From Planctomycetia bacterium (lineage in GTDB: Bacteria > Planctomycetota > Phycisphaerae > Phycisphaerales > UBA1924), in the NCBI GenBank assembly GCA_005776545.1, contig SXOY01000109.1, positions 1-7,866 on the forward strand: DNA of 7,866 nucleotides, read 5' to 3'. The notes under the pieces were generated by a model. It did no database searches. It had not been told where the DNA came from and saw only the letters and a list, made by a program, of their open reading frames with translations. Below, piece after piece: positions 1 through 7,376 of this stretch (its first letter is position 1; each line of letters starts with the position of its first letter). Both the position numbers and the translations under genes were made by a program.

Positions 1-1092
1 CGGCGTGTGCCGGCATTGGCGAAGTTTGGTTGTATAATGTTATTTGCATTCATGGGTGTGTGCGTGTCAAGTGTCCTGGCACCAAGCCTGGAGCGGGGCT
101 TGTTTGGCCCTACGCAGCGCGATCTGTATGTTCTTGGCGGTTCGTATCAGCCCGTGGACAAAGACTCGATACCGGGCTGGGTTGGTGGGCGAACCACGAT
201 GGACCCAAACGACGAGCGAAGGCTCCGTAATGAAAGCGGAATGTACTTCAGGGACGGGCAGGCGGTGATTGCAAAGGTGCCGCAGACACCTGCGGAAATC
301 GAGGCTTTTACAGCAACCCTGGCGGCGAGCGAACTTGCAAAGCCGAGCCTGCGAACCTGGTTAGATGGCAACGTTGGAGCAGTGTGGCCAGGGTGGTTTG
401 CAGTGCTTTTCCCGCTGGGTGCAATTGGAGCGGCGTTGATCGATCGGCACTTGCAGGGACGCGGCGTGTATTCGCGAGTCGATTCCATGCCTCGCACACG
501 TGGCGCTGCGATGTACCTGATCAAGTTTGTGGTAGCAATTGCGATGGCAATGGGAATTGCCGTAACGGCGGCGGTGCTGGTGGCGTGGATTGGACTGGAT
601 TCGCGTGATTTTATCTTTGGTTCGTTCAGTCAGCGCAACACGCTGGTGGTAGGGATCATGATGGGATTTGCGATCATTCCCATCATATTTACTATTTCTG
701 AAGATGCGATGCGGAGCGTGCCGCCACAATTGCGAACGGCATCACTTGGCGCGGGTGCGACGCCGTGGCAGACTGCAATACGAATTGTGGTCCCAGTTGC
801 AGGGTCCGGGATATTTTCTGCGATCATGATTGGGCTGGGGCGAGCGACGGGTGAGACGATGATTGTCGTCATGGCGACTGGAAATACCGCGAGCATGGAT
901 TGGAATCTGTTTTCAGGATTCAGGACATTGTCGGCAAACATTGCAGTTGAACTGCCCGAAGCGGCACAGGATACTACGCACTATCGAGTGCTGTTCCTGT
1001 GTGGGTTGGTATTGTTTGTCATGACATTTCTTCTTAATACAAGTGCCGAAATTGTGCGGCAACGAGTACGAAGGAGGAACGCCGCCCTGTAG
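1..1092 (+). CDS. pstC: Phosphate ABC transporter permease PstC, 3' part (long form)
   Basis: One of two channel subunits of the Pst high-affinity phosphate importer in the inner membrane. The reading frame is open to the left edge, so the gene is cut 5'; the GTG at base 7 is probably internal. Numbering from base 1, I see a membrane segment at about 10-28, a polar and probably extracytoplasmic stretch at 29-128, membrane segments at 129-148 and 170-199 around an Arg-rich cytoplasmic loop, and another at 213-232. The EAA loop that docks on PstB is at 233-271 (SEDAMRSVPP, then GAGATPWQTAIRIVVP). RATGET at 281-286 and a last membrane helix near 330-347 follow. The segments MMGFAIIPIIF, MATGNTASMDWN, TLSANIAVELPE and THYRVLF match, from memory, long-form PstC of gammaproteobacteria. 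It ends in TAG, 11 bases before pstA. The family is nearly certain; the full length is unknown. Confidence 0.93.
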   Translation, partial: RRVPALAKFGCIMLFAFMGVCVSSVLAPSLERGLFGPTQRDLYVLGGSYQPVDKDSIPGWVGGRTTMDPNDERRLRNESGMYFRDGQAVIAKVPQTPAEIEAFTATLAASELAKPSLRTWLDGNVGAVWPGWFAVLFPLGAIGAALIDRHLQGRGVYSRVDSMPRTRGAAMYLIKFVVAIAMAMGIAVTAAVLVAWIGLDSRDFIFGSFSQRNTLVVGIMMGFAIIPIIFTISEDAMRSVPPQLRTASLGAGATPWQTAIRIVVPVAGSGIFSAIMIGLGRATGETMIVVMATGNTASMDWNLFSGFRTLSANIAVELPEAAQDTTHYRVLFLCGLVLFVMTFLLNTSAEIVRQRVRRRNAAL

Positions 1093-1106
1093 CGGCAATT
1101 GCAATG
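1071..1106 (+). promoter_or_regulatory. pstA ribosome binding site with a hairpin between it and the ATG
   Basis: A perfect Shine-Dalgarno sequence, AAGGAGG, lies at 1071-1077 inside the end of pstC. It is 26 bases before the pstA ATG at 1104, which is too far for normal use, and I see no closer purine-rich site. Between them GCCGC (1081-1085) can pair with GCGGC (1092-1096) around a six-base loop. Folding this 16-base hairpin out leaves about 10 bases between the site and the ATG, a usable distance. The pstC stop codon TAG (1090-1092) sits in the loop and 3' arm, so translation of pstC would open the hairpin. The pairing is seen directly; a role in translation is inference. Confidence 0.5.
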
Positions 1107-3365
1107 GGTACACACACTTCACCAAACTCAAAGGGTCAGGGACGGACGGTCGCAGAGGTGTTGCGCAAGCCGGTAAAGGTGCGGACAACGCCGCTGTCAG
1201 CGCGAGGTGAACCAGCGGTCTGGTTCATGGGAATGAGCCTGATTTTGTGCCTGGTGTTGATTGCGGGCCTTCTTGGTCGCGTTGTGGCAGAGGGATTGAG
1301 TACGTTCTGGCCAGGCGCGATTGAGCGAGTCGCGCTGGATTCGGGGCAGGTATTGCAAGGGGTGCGGACCAAGGATGAATTGGATCCGAGCACAGGGTTG
1401 CCGCGGTTTTTGTTGAGAGTGGGAAATCGCGAATTGGGAACGCCCTTTGTGTGGACTGATGAGAAGGCGGTCACGAAGCGGGAGTTTTCGCCGACGAGTG
1501 TATTTTTGGAACGGCGGGAGTGGGGGCCGTGGATTGGGGAGCCACACGCGGTTGTGAAGATTGAGTATGAAGCGATGCCGGAATCAGGCGCGTTTGAGGC
1601 GGATGGAGTTGCCAACGGCAAAGCTGTGACGCGAAAGGCAACGGTAGATTCTGAAGGGAAAGCGGTCGTAGAAGTCACAACCACGCTCGCGAAGGGGCCT
1701 GAGGAATCTTGGACCGAGTTCAGCAGATTGCACGCTGATTCATTAGCCAGGTACGAAGAAACACATTCGCTTACGGAAGGTGAGCTGGGGTGGATTAATA
1801 CAAAGATCGAACGGACGCGGCTTGCAGTTCGACAGGCAGAGATCAATGCCGTTCGATTGCAACGCGGGGAAGCTCATGGCCTTTCGTGGGCGATGTGGTC
1901 GGGGTTGTTGCTGGCAACGGGTGGTGGGATAGCGTTGTGTTTTGGAGTTGGAAAGACTGCGATAAAGCACAAAGCGACATCTCGGTCGTTGGTGATCGTT
2001 GCTGCATTGATCGGAGTATGTGCTCTTGTACTAGAAGGTCCGTGGCATCGCAAAGGCATATCTGCGGCAGATCTTGAAGGCATTCGAGCTGAAGCAGCGA
2101 GGGAGCGAACCGTTCTGGAAGCAGAGTATCGAGAGGTACTTAAGCGGATTGAGTTGCTTCGGGCTGAAGATCAGAAGTACCGGTTTGTGGTCGTCGAACC
2201 CGGCGGGAAATTTGCTCCATTGCGGCAGAGTTCGCCGAACGATCCGATGCTGGTGTCGCAAGTGGTGAGGGCGGTCCGTCCCAACGAATTGTCATTGATC
2301 GGGAAGATCGGTGTGTATTTGTCTCGGACCGGCGAGTTCCTGGGTGGGCAGCCGCGCGAAGCGAACACTGAAGGCGGCGTGTTTCCTGTCATATTTGGCA
2401 CGGTCATCATGACGCTGCTCTTGAGTGCGTTTGTGGTGCCGCTGGGCGTGATTGCGGCGTTGTATTTGCGTGAATATGCAAAGCAAGGTCCTGTGACGAG
2501 CGCTATTCGTGTCGCTGTGAACAACCTTGCGGGGGTGCCGAGCATTGTCTATGGCGTGTTTGGACTGGGGTTCTTCTGTTACACAATTGGGTCGTACATT
2601 GACCATGGGCCAAATTCCGCCGCGACATTGAACAGATTGCCGTGGTGGTGGATGATTGGTGGGATGGCGCTGCTAGCGATGTTTGCACTTGCAGTAGGTA
2701 ATTACTTACGTCGTACCCGTGCCACAGAATTGTCGACTTTTGGAAGGACGCTTGGACCGCTGGCGACAATGGCGTGGCTTGGTGCGGCAGGATTGCTCGG
2801 CCTTCTCTTTGTTACGACGCCGTACTTTCATGGTTTCTTTGAGGCCCATCAGCCATCGCCGGTGTTCGGCGGTAGGGGGTTGCTCTGGGGGTCACTCACC
2901 CTTGCGTTGCTGACGCTGCCGGTTGTCATAGTTGCAACAGAGGAAGCGATTGCCGCGGTGCCCCAGACAATGCGCGAGGGCAGCTACGGAGCGGGAGCAA
3001 GCAAATGGCAGACGATTCGTAGAATTGTGTTGCCTCAGGCGATGCCGGGAATCATGACGGGGATGATCTTGGCAATGGCACGAGGGGCGGGGGAGGTGGC
3101 ACCGCTCATGTTGGTGGGAGCGGTGAAACTTGCGCCTGATCTCCCGGTCAGCGAACATGCACCGTTTGTTCACCCCGAACGCAGTTTCATGCACCTGGGA
3201 TTTCATATCTACGATCTGGGATTCCAGAGTCCAGATTCAGAGGCCGCACGGCCATTGGTTTGGACGACCACGCTGCTGCTGATTTCAATTGTCCTTGTAC
3301 TGAATCTCGCCGCGATCATCATCCGCAGTCGTTTGCGGTCGAAATTGATCGGGTCGGCAGTTTGA
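1104..3365 (+). CDS. pstA: Phosphate ABC transporter permease PstA, very long form (753 aa)
   Basis: Second channel subunit of the Pst phosphate importer, pairing with PstC and driven by PstB. The classic PstA is about 300 residues. TM1 is at about 38-62. An extracytoplasmic stretch at 63-259 includes RFLLRVGNRELG and VFLERREWG, which recall long-form gammaproteobacterial PstA. An apparent extra helix pair follows at 260-282 and 294-311, then a charged helical arm at 318-355. The canonical core runs from REANTEGGVFPVIFGTV (418-434) through NNLAGVPSIVYGVFGLG (473-489). A second extra helix pair is at 514-533 and 551-572. The EAA loop is at 613-650 (EEAIAAVPQTMREGSYGAGA, then WQTIRRIVLP), GAGEVAPLM at 661-669, FMHLGFHIYDLGFQSP at 695-710, and a last TM at 719-741. 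ATG 1104 is the nearest start after pstC and puts TM1 near the N-terminus. The family is certain; the topology is read by eye. Confidence 0.95.
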   Translation: MGTHTSPNSKGQGRTVAEVLRKPVKVRTTPLSARGEPAVWFMGMSLILCLVLIAGLLGRVVAEGLSTFWPGAIERVALDSGQVLQGVRTKDELDPSTGLPRFLLRVGNRELGTPFVWTDEKAVTKREFSPTSVFLERREWGPWIGEPHAVVKIEYEAMPESGAFEADGVANGKAVTRKATVDSEGKAVVEVTTTLAKGPEESWTEFSRLHADSLARYEETHSLTEGELGWINTKIERTRLAVRQAEINAVRLQRGEAHGLSWAMWSGLLLATGGGIALCFGVGKTAIKHKATSRSLVIVAALIGVCALVLEGPWHRKGISAADLEGIRAEAARERTVLEAEYREVLKRIELLRAEDQKYRFVVVEPGGKFAPLRQSSPNDPMLVSQVVRAVRPNELSLIGKIGVYLSRTGEFLGGQPREANTEGGVFPVIFGTVIMTLLLSAFVVPLGVIAALYLREYAKQGPVTSAIRVAVNNLAGVPSIVYGVFGLGFFCYTIGSYIDHGPNSAATLNRLPWWWMIGGMALLAMFALAVGNYLRRTRATELSTFGRTLGPLATMAWLGAAGLLGLLFVTTPYFHGFFEAHQPSPVFGGRGLLWGSLTLALLTLPVVIVATEEAIAAVPQTMREGSYGAGASKWQTIRRIVLPQAMPGIMTGMILAMARGAGEVAPLMLVGAVKLAPDLPVSEHAPFVHPERSFMHLGFHIYDLGFQSPDSEAARPLVWTTTLLLISIVLVLNLAAIIIRSRLRSKLIGSAV

Positions 3366-3372
3366 TGTGACT

Positions 3373-3376
3373 GGAG
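3373..3376 (+). promoter_or_regulatory. pstB ribosome binding site
   Basis: GGAG, eight bases after the pstA stop codon, ends 7 bases before the ATG at 3384. This spacing favours that ATG over the in-frame ATG at 3393 (residue 4). With only 18 bases between pstA and pstB, the two genes are very likely on one transcript. Confidence 0.65.
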
Positions 3377-3383
3377 CGGAAGA

Positions 3384-4301
3384 ATGCCGGCCATGGCTGA
3401 AGAACAACCTCCAATCCTGACAGCTCGAATCACGGGCGCTCGACCTGCGCCAGAAGGTAAATCTGCAGGCCGCAAATATGAAGTGATTGAGGCAATTCGA
3501 GCCAATGCTCCGTTTCAGTCCGTCATGGACCCCGACCTTGCCAAAGAAGATGCGATTTTGCAGGTCGAGAAATTTTCGTTGTGGTATGGTGCAAGTCAGG
3601 CACTCCACCAGATTTCGATGCCTGTACCACGATTGAAAGTGACTGCGCTCATCGGGCCATCAGGGTGTGGAAAATCGACGTTGCTGAGATCCGTCAATCG
3701 ACTCAATGATCTAGTCGATGGAGTGAGAATTGGCGGCAAGATGTTGCTCAACGGGCAGGAGATATATGAAGATTCGGTTGATGTGATCGACCTTCGCAAG
3801 CGGCTTGGAATGGTGTTTCAGAAGGCGAATCCATTCCCGATGTCGATCTTTGAGAATGTGGTATACCCGCTTCGCATTGATGGTGAGCGACGCGCTTCGG
3901 TTTTGGCGGAAGCTTGCGAACGTGCATTGAAGGCCGCGGCGATCTGGGATGAAGTGAAAGATCGACTTAAAGGCTCCGCACTCGCGCTCTCAGGCGGACA
4001 GCAGCAACGACTTTGCATTGCAAGAGCGGTGGTAGCTGATCCCGAGTTGATTCTGCTCGATGAGCCTTGTTCAGCGCTCGATCCGATTGCGACACTGAGA
4101 ATCGAGGAGCTGATACATGAGATCAGCCGCCGCTACACGGTTCTTATTGTGACGCACAACATGCAGCAGGCGGCACGGGTAAGCGATTACACGGCATTTA
4201 TGTACCTGGGCCGATTGGTGGAACTGGCAAAAACCCGCGATGTTTTCCAGAATCCAAAGCTTCCTGAGACAGAAGACTATGTAACTGGCCGATTTGGGTA
4301 A
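3384..4301 (+). CDS. pstB: Phosphate ABC transporter ATP-binding protein PstB
   Basis: Cytoplasmic ATPase that, as a dimer on the EAA loops of PstC and PstA, powers phosphate import. All ABC motifs are intact in the 305-residue product: Walker [10 protein letters not shown] at 91-99 with the Cys typical of PstB, Q-loop Gln146 in VFQKANPFP, signature LSGGQQQRL at 202-210, Walker B LILLDEP at 222-228 with Glu227 as the likely catalytic base, D-loop SALD at 230-233, and switch His258. The segment [19 protein letters not shown] is diagnostic of PstB among ABC ATPases. The C-terminus ([11 protein letters not shown]) is the usual PstB ending. The first 55 or so residues precede the conserved domain and are absent from the 257-residue E. 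coli form. pstB closes the pst block here; no phoU follows. Identity is nearly certain. Confidence 0.97.
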   Translation: MPAMAEEQPPILTARITGARPAPEGKSAGRKYEVIEAIRANAPFQSVMDPDLAKEDAILQVEKFSLWYGASQALHQISMPVPRLKVTALIGPSGCGKSTLLRSVNRLNDLVDGVRIGGKMLLNGQEIYEDSVDVIDLRKRLGMVFQKANPFPMSIFENVVYPLRIDGERRASVLAEACERALKAAAIWDEVKDRLKGSALALSGGQQQRLCIARAVVADPELILLDEPCSALDPIATLRIEELIHEISRRYTVLIVTHNMQQAARVSDYTAFMYLGRLVELAKTRDVFQNPKLPETEDYVTGRFG

Positions 4302-4463
4302 TACGGGGAGTGAGTAGACAGGTCAGTACAGCGACTGAGCAGTAAAATCTGCTACGATGTGGCCGGGTTTGGCGCGTGTGAATTCTGATGTAATTGGAAG
4401 GCATCCACAGCGATAAATCTGGTGAAATTGGGTCAGTAATAGGGCCTTTGAGCAAGGATGGTT
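4302..4463 (+). promoter_or_regulatory. Intergenic region between pstB and sucA; sucA promoter expected here
   Basis: About 160 bases without a gene, separating the phosphate block from the 2-oxoglutarate dehydrogenase block. A change of function and a gap this size suggest the sucA promoter is here. Several weak -10-like hexamers can be seen: TAAAAT at 4343-4348, TACGAT at 4353-4358 preceded by TG as in an extended -10, and TGTAAT at 4389-4394. None has a good -35 at 16 to 18 bases; TAGACA at 4315-4320 lies 22 bases before TAAAAT. TCAGT (4323-4327) can pair with ACTGA (4334-4338), but there is no T run, so I do not call a terminator for pstB. Read-through from pst into sucA is not excluded. 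Confidence 0.35.
4454..4458 (+). promoter_or_regulatory. sucA ribosome binding site deciding between two ATGs
   Basis: AAGGA at 4454-4458 ends 5 bases before the ATG at 4464, a workable spacing. The in-frame ATG at 4458 overlaps this site and has no good Shine-Dalgarno sequence of its own; AGGG at 4441-4444 is 13 bases away. I therefore start sucA at 4464, which shortens the protein by two residues. Confidence 0.55.
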
Positions 4464-7331
4464 ATGACTTCTGTTCCTCGCGGCGTGACAGCCTCAACCA
4501 ATTCATGGAGTTCGGAATGGCTGGAGGCTCAGTACTCCCAATACAAGGCCGATCCGGCTTCGGTCTCTGCGGAAACTCGCGCGTATTTCATGGGGTTTGA
4601 GCTTGGGTTTGGCAATAGTTCGCAGGTCGCCCCAACCCAGACCACCGGTTCAGGGCACAAGCCGTGGCTGCTCATCGATTCATATCGTCGATTTGGACAC
4701 GTGCAGGCTCGGACGGACCCATTTGGACAGCCACCAGAGAAAGCTCCGGAACTTGATCTAGGCTCACTTGGGATCACTACAAGCGATTTGGCAATGGCTG
4801 TTGATGGGGCTGCACTTGGGTTCCCGGGTGTGAAGAGCCTCGGGGCGCTGCGAGATGCACTTGAAGAGCGCTACTGCGGGAACATCGGCGTTGAGTTCAT
4901 GTATGCAGAGACCGCCGCGGAACGAGAGTTTTTTCTCAAACGCATCGAAGGTGGATTTGCGGCACCGAATTACAGCAACGCTCAACGCGTCAGTATTCTC
5001 GAGAATCTGACATGTGCGGAAACGTTTGAGTCATTCATACAGAAGCGTTATCCCGGAGATAAGCGATTCAGCCTGGAAGGCGGCGAGACTGCGATTCCAG
5101 TGATGGAAGCGTTTATTACTCAGGCAGGGTTGGGTGGGGTTGAAGAAATCGTCATCGGCATGGCGCATCGCGGGCGATTGAATGTTTTGAACAACATCAT
5201 GGGGAAGACCTACGAACAGATCTTCACTGAGTTTGAAGGAAATTACGAGCCAAGTTACGTGCATGGTGGCGGCGATGTGAAATACCATCGCGGGTATTCG
5301 GGGACGCGGAAGACGGCTGCGGGGAAAGAGTTGCAGTTGACTCTTTGTTCGAATCCGAGCCACCTTGAAGCAGTGAATCCTGTTGCCTTGGGAAGAGTCC
5401 GCGGCAAGCAACGCATGCGTGGCGATACGGAACAACGGGCAAAGGTCCTGCCGATCTTGATCCACGGCGATGCGGCGGTGATTGGTCAGGGAGTAGTAGC
5501 AGAAACTCTCAACATGAGCCAGCTTGAGGGATACACCGTTGGCGGAACGCTGCATTTGATTGTGAACAACCAGATTGGGTTTACAACCGTGCCGGGCGAT
5601 TCTCGCTCGACGCGCTACTGCAGTGATGTTGCAAAGCAGGGCAATTCCCCTGTGTTGCATGTCAACGGAAACAATCCAGAGGCGTGCGTATGGGCTGCGA
5701 GTATTGCCTTTGAGTATCGTCAGATGTTCAACAAAGACATCTGGATCGATATGGTGTGCTGGCGCAAGTACGGACACAATGAGCAGGATGAGCAGAGCTT
5801 CACGCAGCCAATTCTCGCGAAACTTCTCAAAGATCAGCCCAGTGTCTTGAGTAGCTATGCACAGAAATTGCTCGCTGAAAAGGTGATTACAACCGCAGAT
5901 GCAGAGGCGATTTTCAATCGACTGGAAGCCGCGTTGGATGCAGCACAACAGTCGGTGAAGAAGTCTCCAAAGTCACCAACGATTGATCCGGGTGGTCATC
6001 GCTGGAAGGGATTTGTCGGGACCTATTCACACGATGTGGTGGACACAGGTGTCAAGCAGGACGTTCTGGCAGAGATCGCCACGGGTCTGGGCAAGGTGCC
6101 GGACAACTTTACAGTGAATCCGAGATTGGCGAAATCCAAGCTGCTTGAACTGCGTGCGGAACTTGCTAAATCAGAAGAGATTTCGCACAACGATGCGGAA
6201 CTGCTTGCAATCGGGTCACTCCTGCTCGAAGGGGTTCCGGTGCGACTGTCGGGTCAGGATGCTCGGCGCGGGACATTCAGCCAGCGCCATTCTGCACTGT
6301 ACGACTACATTACCGGCGAGCGGTTTATCGGCCTCAACAACATGCGTGAGTTGGGGCAGGAAGGTACGGACCATCAGCCGCTTACAAAGGGCTCGGATGG
6401 ACGGCCGCGCCAGGCGAAGTTCTGCGTATATGACAGTCCATTGTCGGAAGAGGCGGTGCTTGGTTTTGACTATGGGTACAGCATGACCGATCCAACCATG
6501 CTGGTGATCTGGGAAGCGCAATTCGGAGATTTCTGGAACGGCGCTGAGGCCATCGTCGATCAGTTCATTGCATCAAGTGAGTTGAAGTGGAATCGGTGGT
6601 CGGGCTTGGTGATGATGTTGCCTCATGGATACGAAGGCGCTGGCCCTGAACATTCATCAGCCCGAATGGAACGCTTCTTGCAATTGTGCGCGAACGACAA
6701 CATGCAAGTGTGCTATCCCTCCACGGCAGCACAGCATTTTCATATGCTGAGGCGGCAGTTGAAACGGAACTTCCGTAAGCCATTGATTGTGATGACGCCA
6801 AAAAGCCGGTTGCGTACGCCAAGCAGCAAATGGCAAGATTTCACAAAGGGCGGCTTCCAGGAGGTCATTGATGACCCCAAGTTTGTCGGGGGCAGCGATC
6901 GAAAGAAAGTGACGCGGGTTATTCTGTGTTCCGGCAAATTCTACTTTGAACTGGACGAACGCAGGACACAATTGAACCGGACCGACACTGCGATCATTCG
7001 ACTGGAGCAGCTCTATCCGCTGCACGAGAAGCTGTTGGTCGAGACCCTTTCCCGTTATCCGAATATCAAATCGCATATCTGGGCACAGGAAGAGCCTCGC
7101 AATATCGGAGCGTATGTCTACATGGCCGACCGCATGAAATTCCGCCCATTTGGATTTGATCTTGAATACATGGGACGCGAGGCGAGTGCCAGCTCCGCTA
7201 CCGGCGGCAAGTACAAACACCTTGAACAGCAAGAGGCGATTCTTGCTGGGGCCATTGGATCGGCCGCAACTTCGGGCACAACCAAATCCGGCGGCGACAC
7301 CAAACACTCAACAACAGCAGCAAACCGCTGA
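4464..7331 (+). CDS. sucA: 2-oxoglutarate dehydrogenase E1 component (SucA/OdhA)
   Basis: Thiamine diphosphate-dependent E1 of the cytoplasmic 2-oxoglutarate dehydrogenase complex. It decarboxylates 2-oxoglutarate and succinylates the lipoyl group of SucB in the TCA cycle. At 955 residues it is close to the 933 of E. coli SucA. In order: the N-terminal segment (WLEAQYSQYKADPASV, within 13-42) expected to contact E2; GHVQARTDPFG at 78-88; GMAHRGRLNVL at 232-242; NPSHLEAVNP at 297-306; the cofactor region from GDAA (335-338) to NNQIGFTT (368-375); GHNEQDEQSFTQP at 437-449; SGQDARRGTFSQRHS at 596-610; WEAQFGDFWNGA from 683; PHGYEGAGPEHSSAR at 720-734; RLEQLYP at 846-852; and QEEPRN at 875-880. 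No domain is missing and there is no extra acyltransferase domain of the actinobacterial kind. The last 23 residues are Ser/Thr/Gly-rich and look disordered. sucB follows after 45 bases. Confidence 0.97.
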   Translation: MTSVPRGVTASTNSWSSEWLEAQYSQYKADPASVSAETRAYFMGFELGFGNSSQVAPTQTTGSGHKPWLLIDSYRRFGHVQARTDPFGQPPEKAPELDLGSLGITTSDLAMAVDGAALGFPGVKSLGALRDALEERYCGNIGVEFMYAETAAEREFFLKRIEGGFAAPNYSNAQRVSILENLTCAETFESFIQKRYPGDKRFSLEGGETAIPVMEAFITQAGLGGVEEIVIGMAHRGRLNVLNNIMGKTYEQIFTEFEGNYEPSYVHGGGDVKYHRGYSGTRKTAAGKELQLTLCSNPSHLEAVNPVALGRVRGKQRMRGDTEQRAKVLPILIHGDAAVIGQGVVAETLNMSQLEGYTVGGTLHLIVNNQIGFTTVPGDSRSTRYCSDVAKQGNSPVLHVNGNNPEACVWAASIAFEYRQMFNKDIWIDMVCWRKYGHNEQDEQSFTQPILAKLLKDQPSVLSSYAQKLLAEKVITTADAEAIFNRLEAALDAAQQSVKKSPKSPTIDPGGHRWKGFVGTYSHDVVDTGVKQDVLAEIATGLGKVPDNFTVNPRLAKSKLLELRAELAKSEEISHNDAELLAIGSLLLEGVPVRLSGQDARRGTFSQRHSALYDYITGERFIGLNNMRELGQEGTDHQPLTKGSDGRPRQAKFCVYDSPLSEEAVLGFDYGYSMTDPTMLVIWEAQFGDFWNGAEAIVDQFIASSELKWNRWSGLVMMLPHGYEGAGPEHSSARMERFLQLCANDNMQVCYPSTAAQHFHMLRRQLKRNFRKPLIVMTPKSRLRTPSSKWQDFTKGGFQEVIDDPKFVGGSDRKKVTRVILCSGKFYFELDERRTQLNRTDTAIIRLEQLYPLHEKLLVETLSRYPNIKSHIWAQEEPRNIGAYVYMADRMKFRPFGFDLEYMGREASASSATGGKYKHLEQQEAILAGAIGSAATSGTTKSGGDTKHSTTAANR

Positions 7332-7363
7332 GTTGGCGTCTATTAGAGTTTTCATTATTCTGC

Positions 7364-7369
7364 AGGAAG
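7364..7369 (+). promoter_or_regulatory. sucB ribosome binding site
   Basis: AGGAAG ends 7 bases before the ATG at 7377, in the 45-base gap after the sucA stop. The gap has no terminator-like hairpin, which fits sucA and sucB being cotranscribed. Confidence 0.65.
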
Positions 7370-7376
7370 CATCGAT

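Noticed and set aside
7..9. GTG at base 7 as the true start of pstC
   Set aside because: The frame stays open to base 1, and starting here would remove the N-terminal half of the permease, including the helices expected before the visible region. The gene is more likely cut by the window edge.
1136..1846. 236-codon minus-strand frame opposite the first part of pstA
   Set aside because: Ser/Thr/Arg-rich translation with no domain, fully opposite a coding region that matches the long-form PstA family. A coding shadow.
4381..4395. AATT repeated 7 bases apart, a possible operator
   Set aside because: AATT is its own complement and short; no longer symmetry surrounds it.
4408..4425. Pho-box-like sequence: two 7-base half sites around AAAT
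   Set aside because: Only about 4 of 7 and 3 of 7 half-site bases agree with the E. coli PhoB consensus, and it sits after the pst genes rather than before them. This is within chance.
4445..4457. Short hairpin CCTT/AAGG covering the sucA ribosome binding site
   Set aside because: The stem is only four pairs with a five-base loop, too weak to claim as a regulator.
5031..5948. Long open frame of 305 codons on the minus strand inside sucA
   Set aside because: It lies entirely opposite well-conserved SucA sequence, its translation is Cys/His/Arg-rich without recognisable motifs, and it has no partner genes. It is a shadow of the real gene.
6657..7307. 216-codon minus-strand frame opposite the end of sucA
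   Set aside because: Lies opposite the conserved C-terminal E1 domain and has no recognisable family features.
7332..7376. Possible terminator or promoter in the sucA-sucB gap
   Set aside because: The 45 bases show a T-rich patch but no stem before it and no convincing promoter pair.
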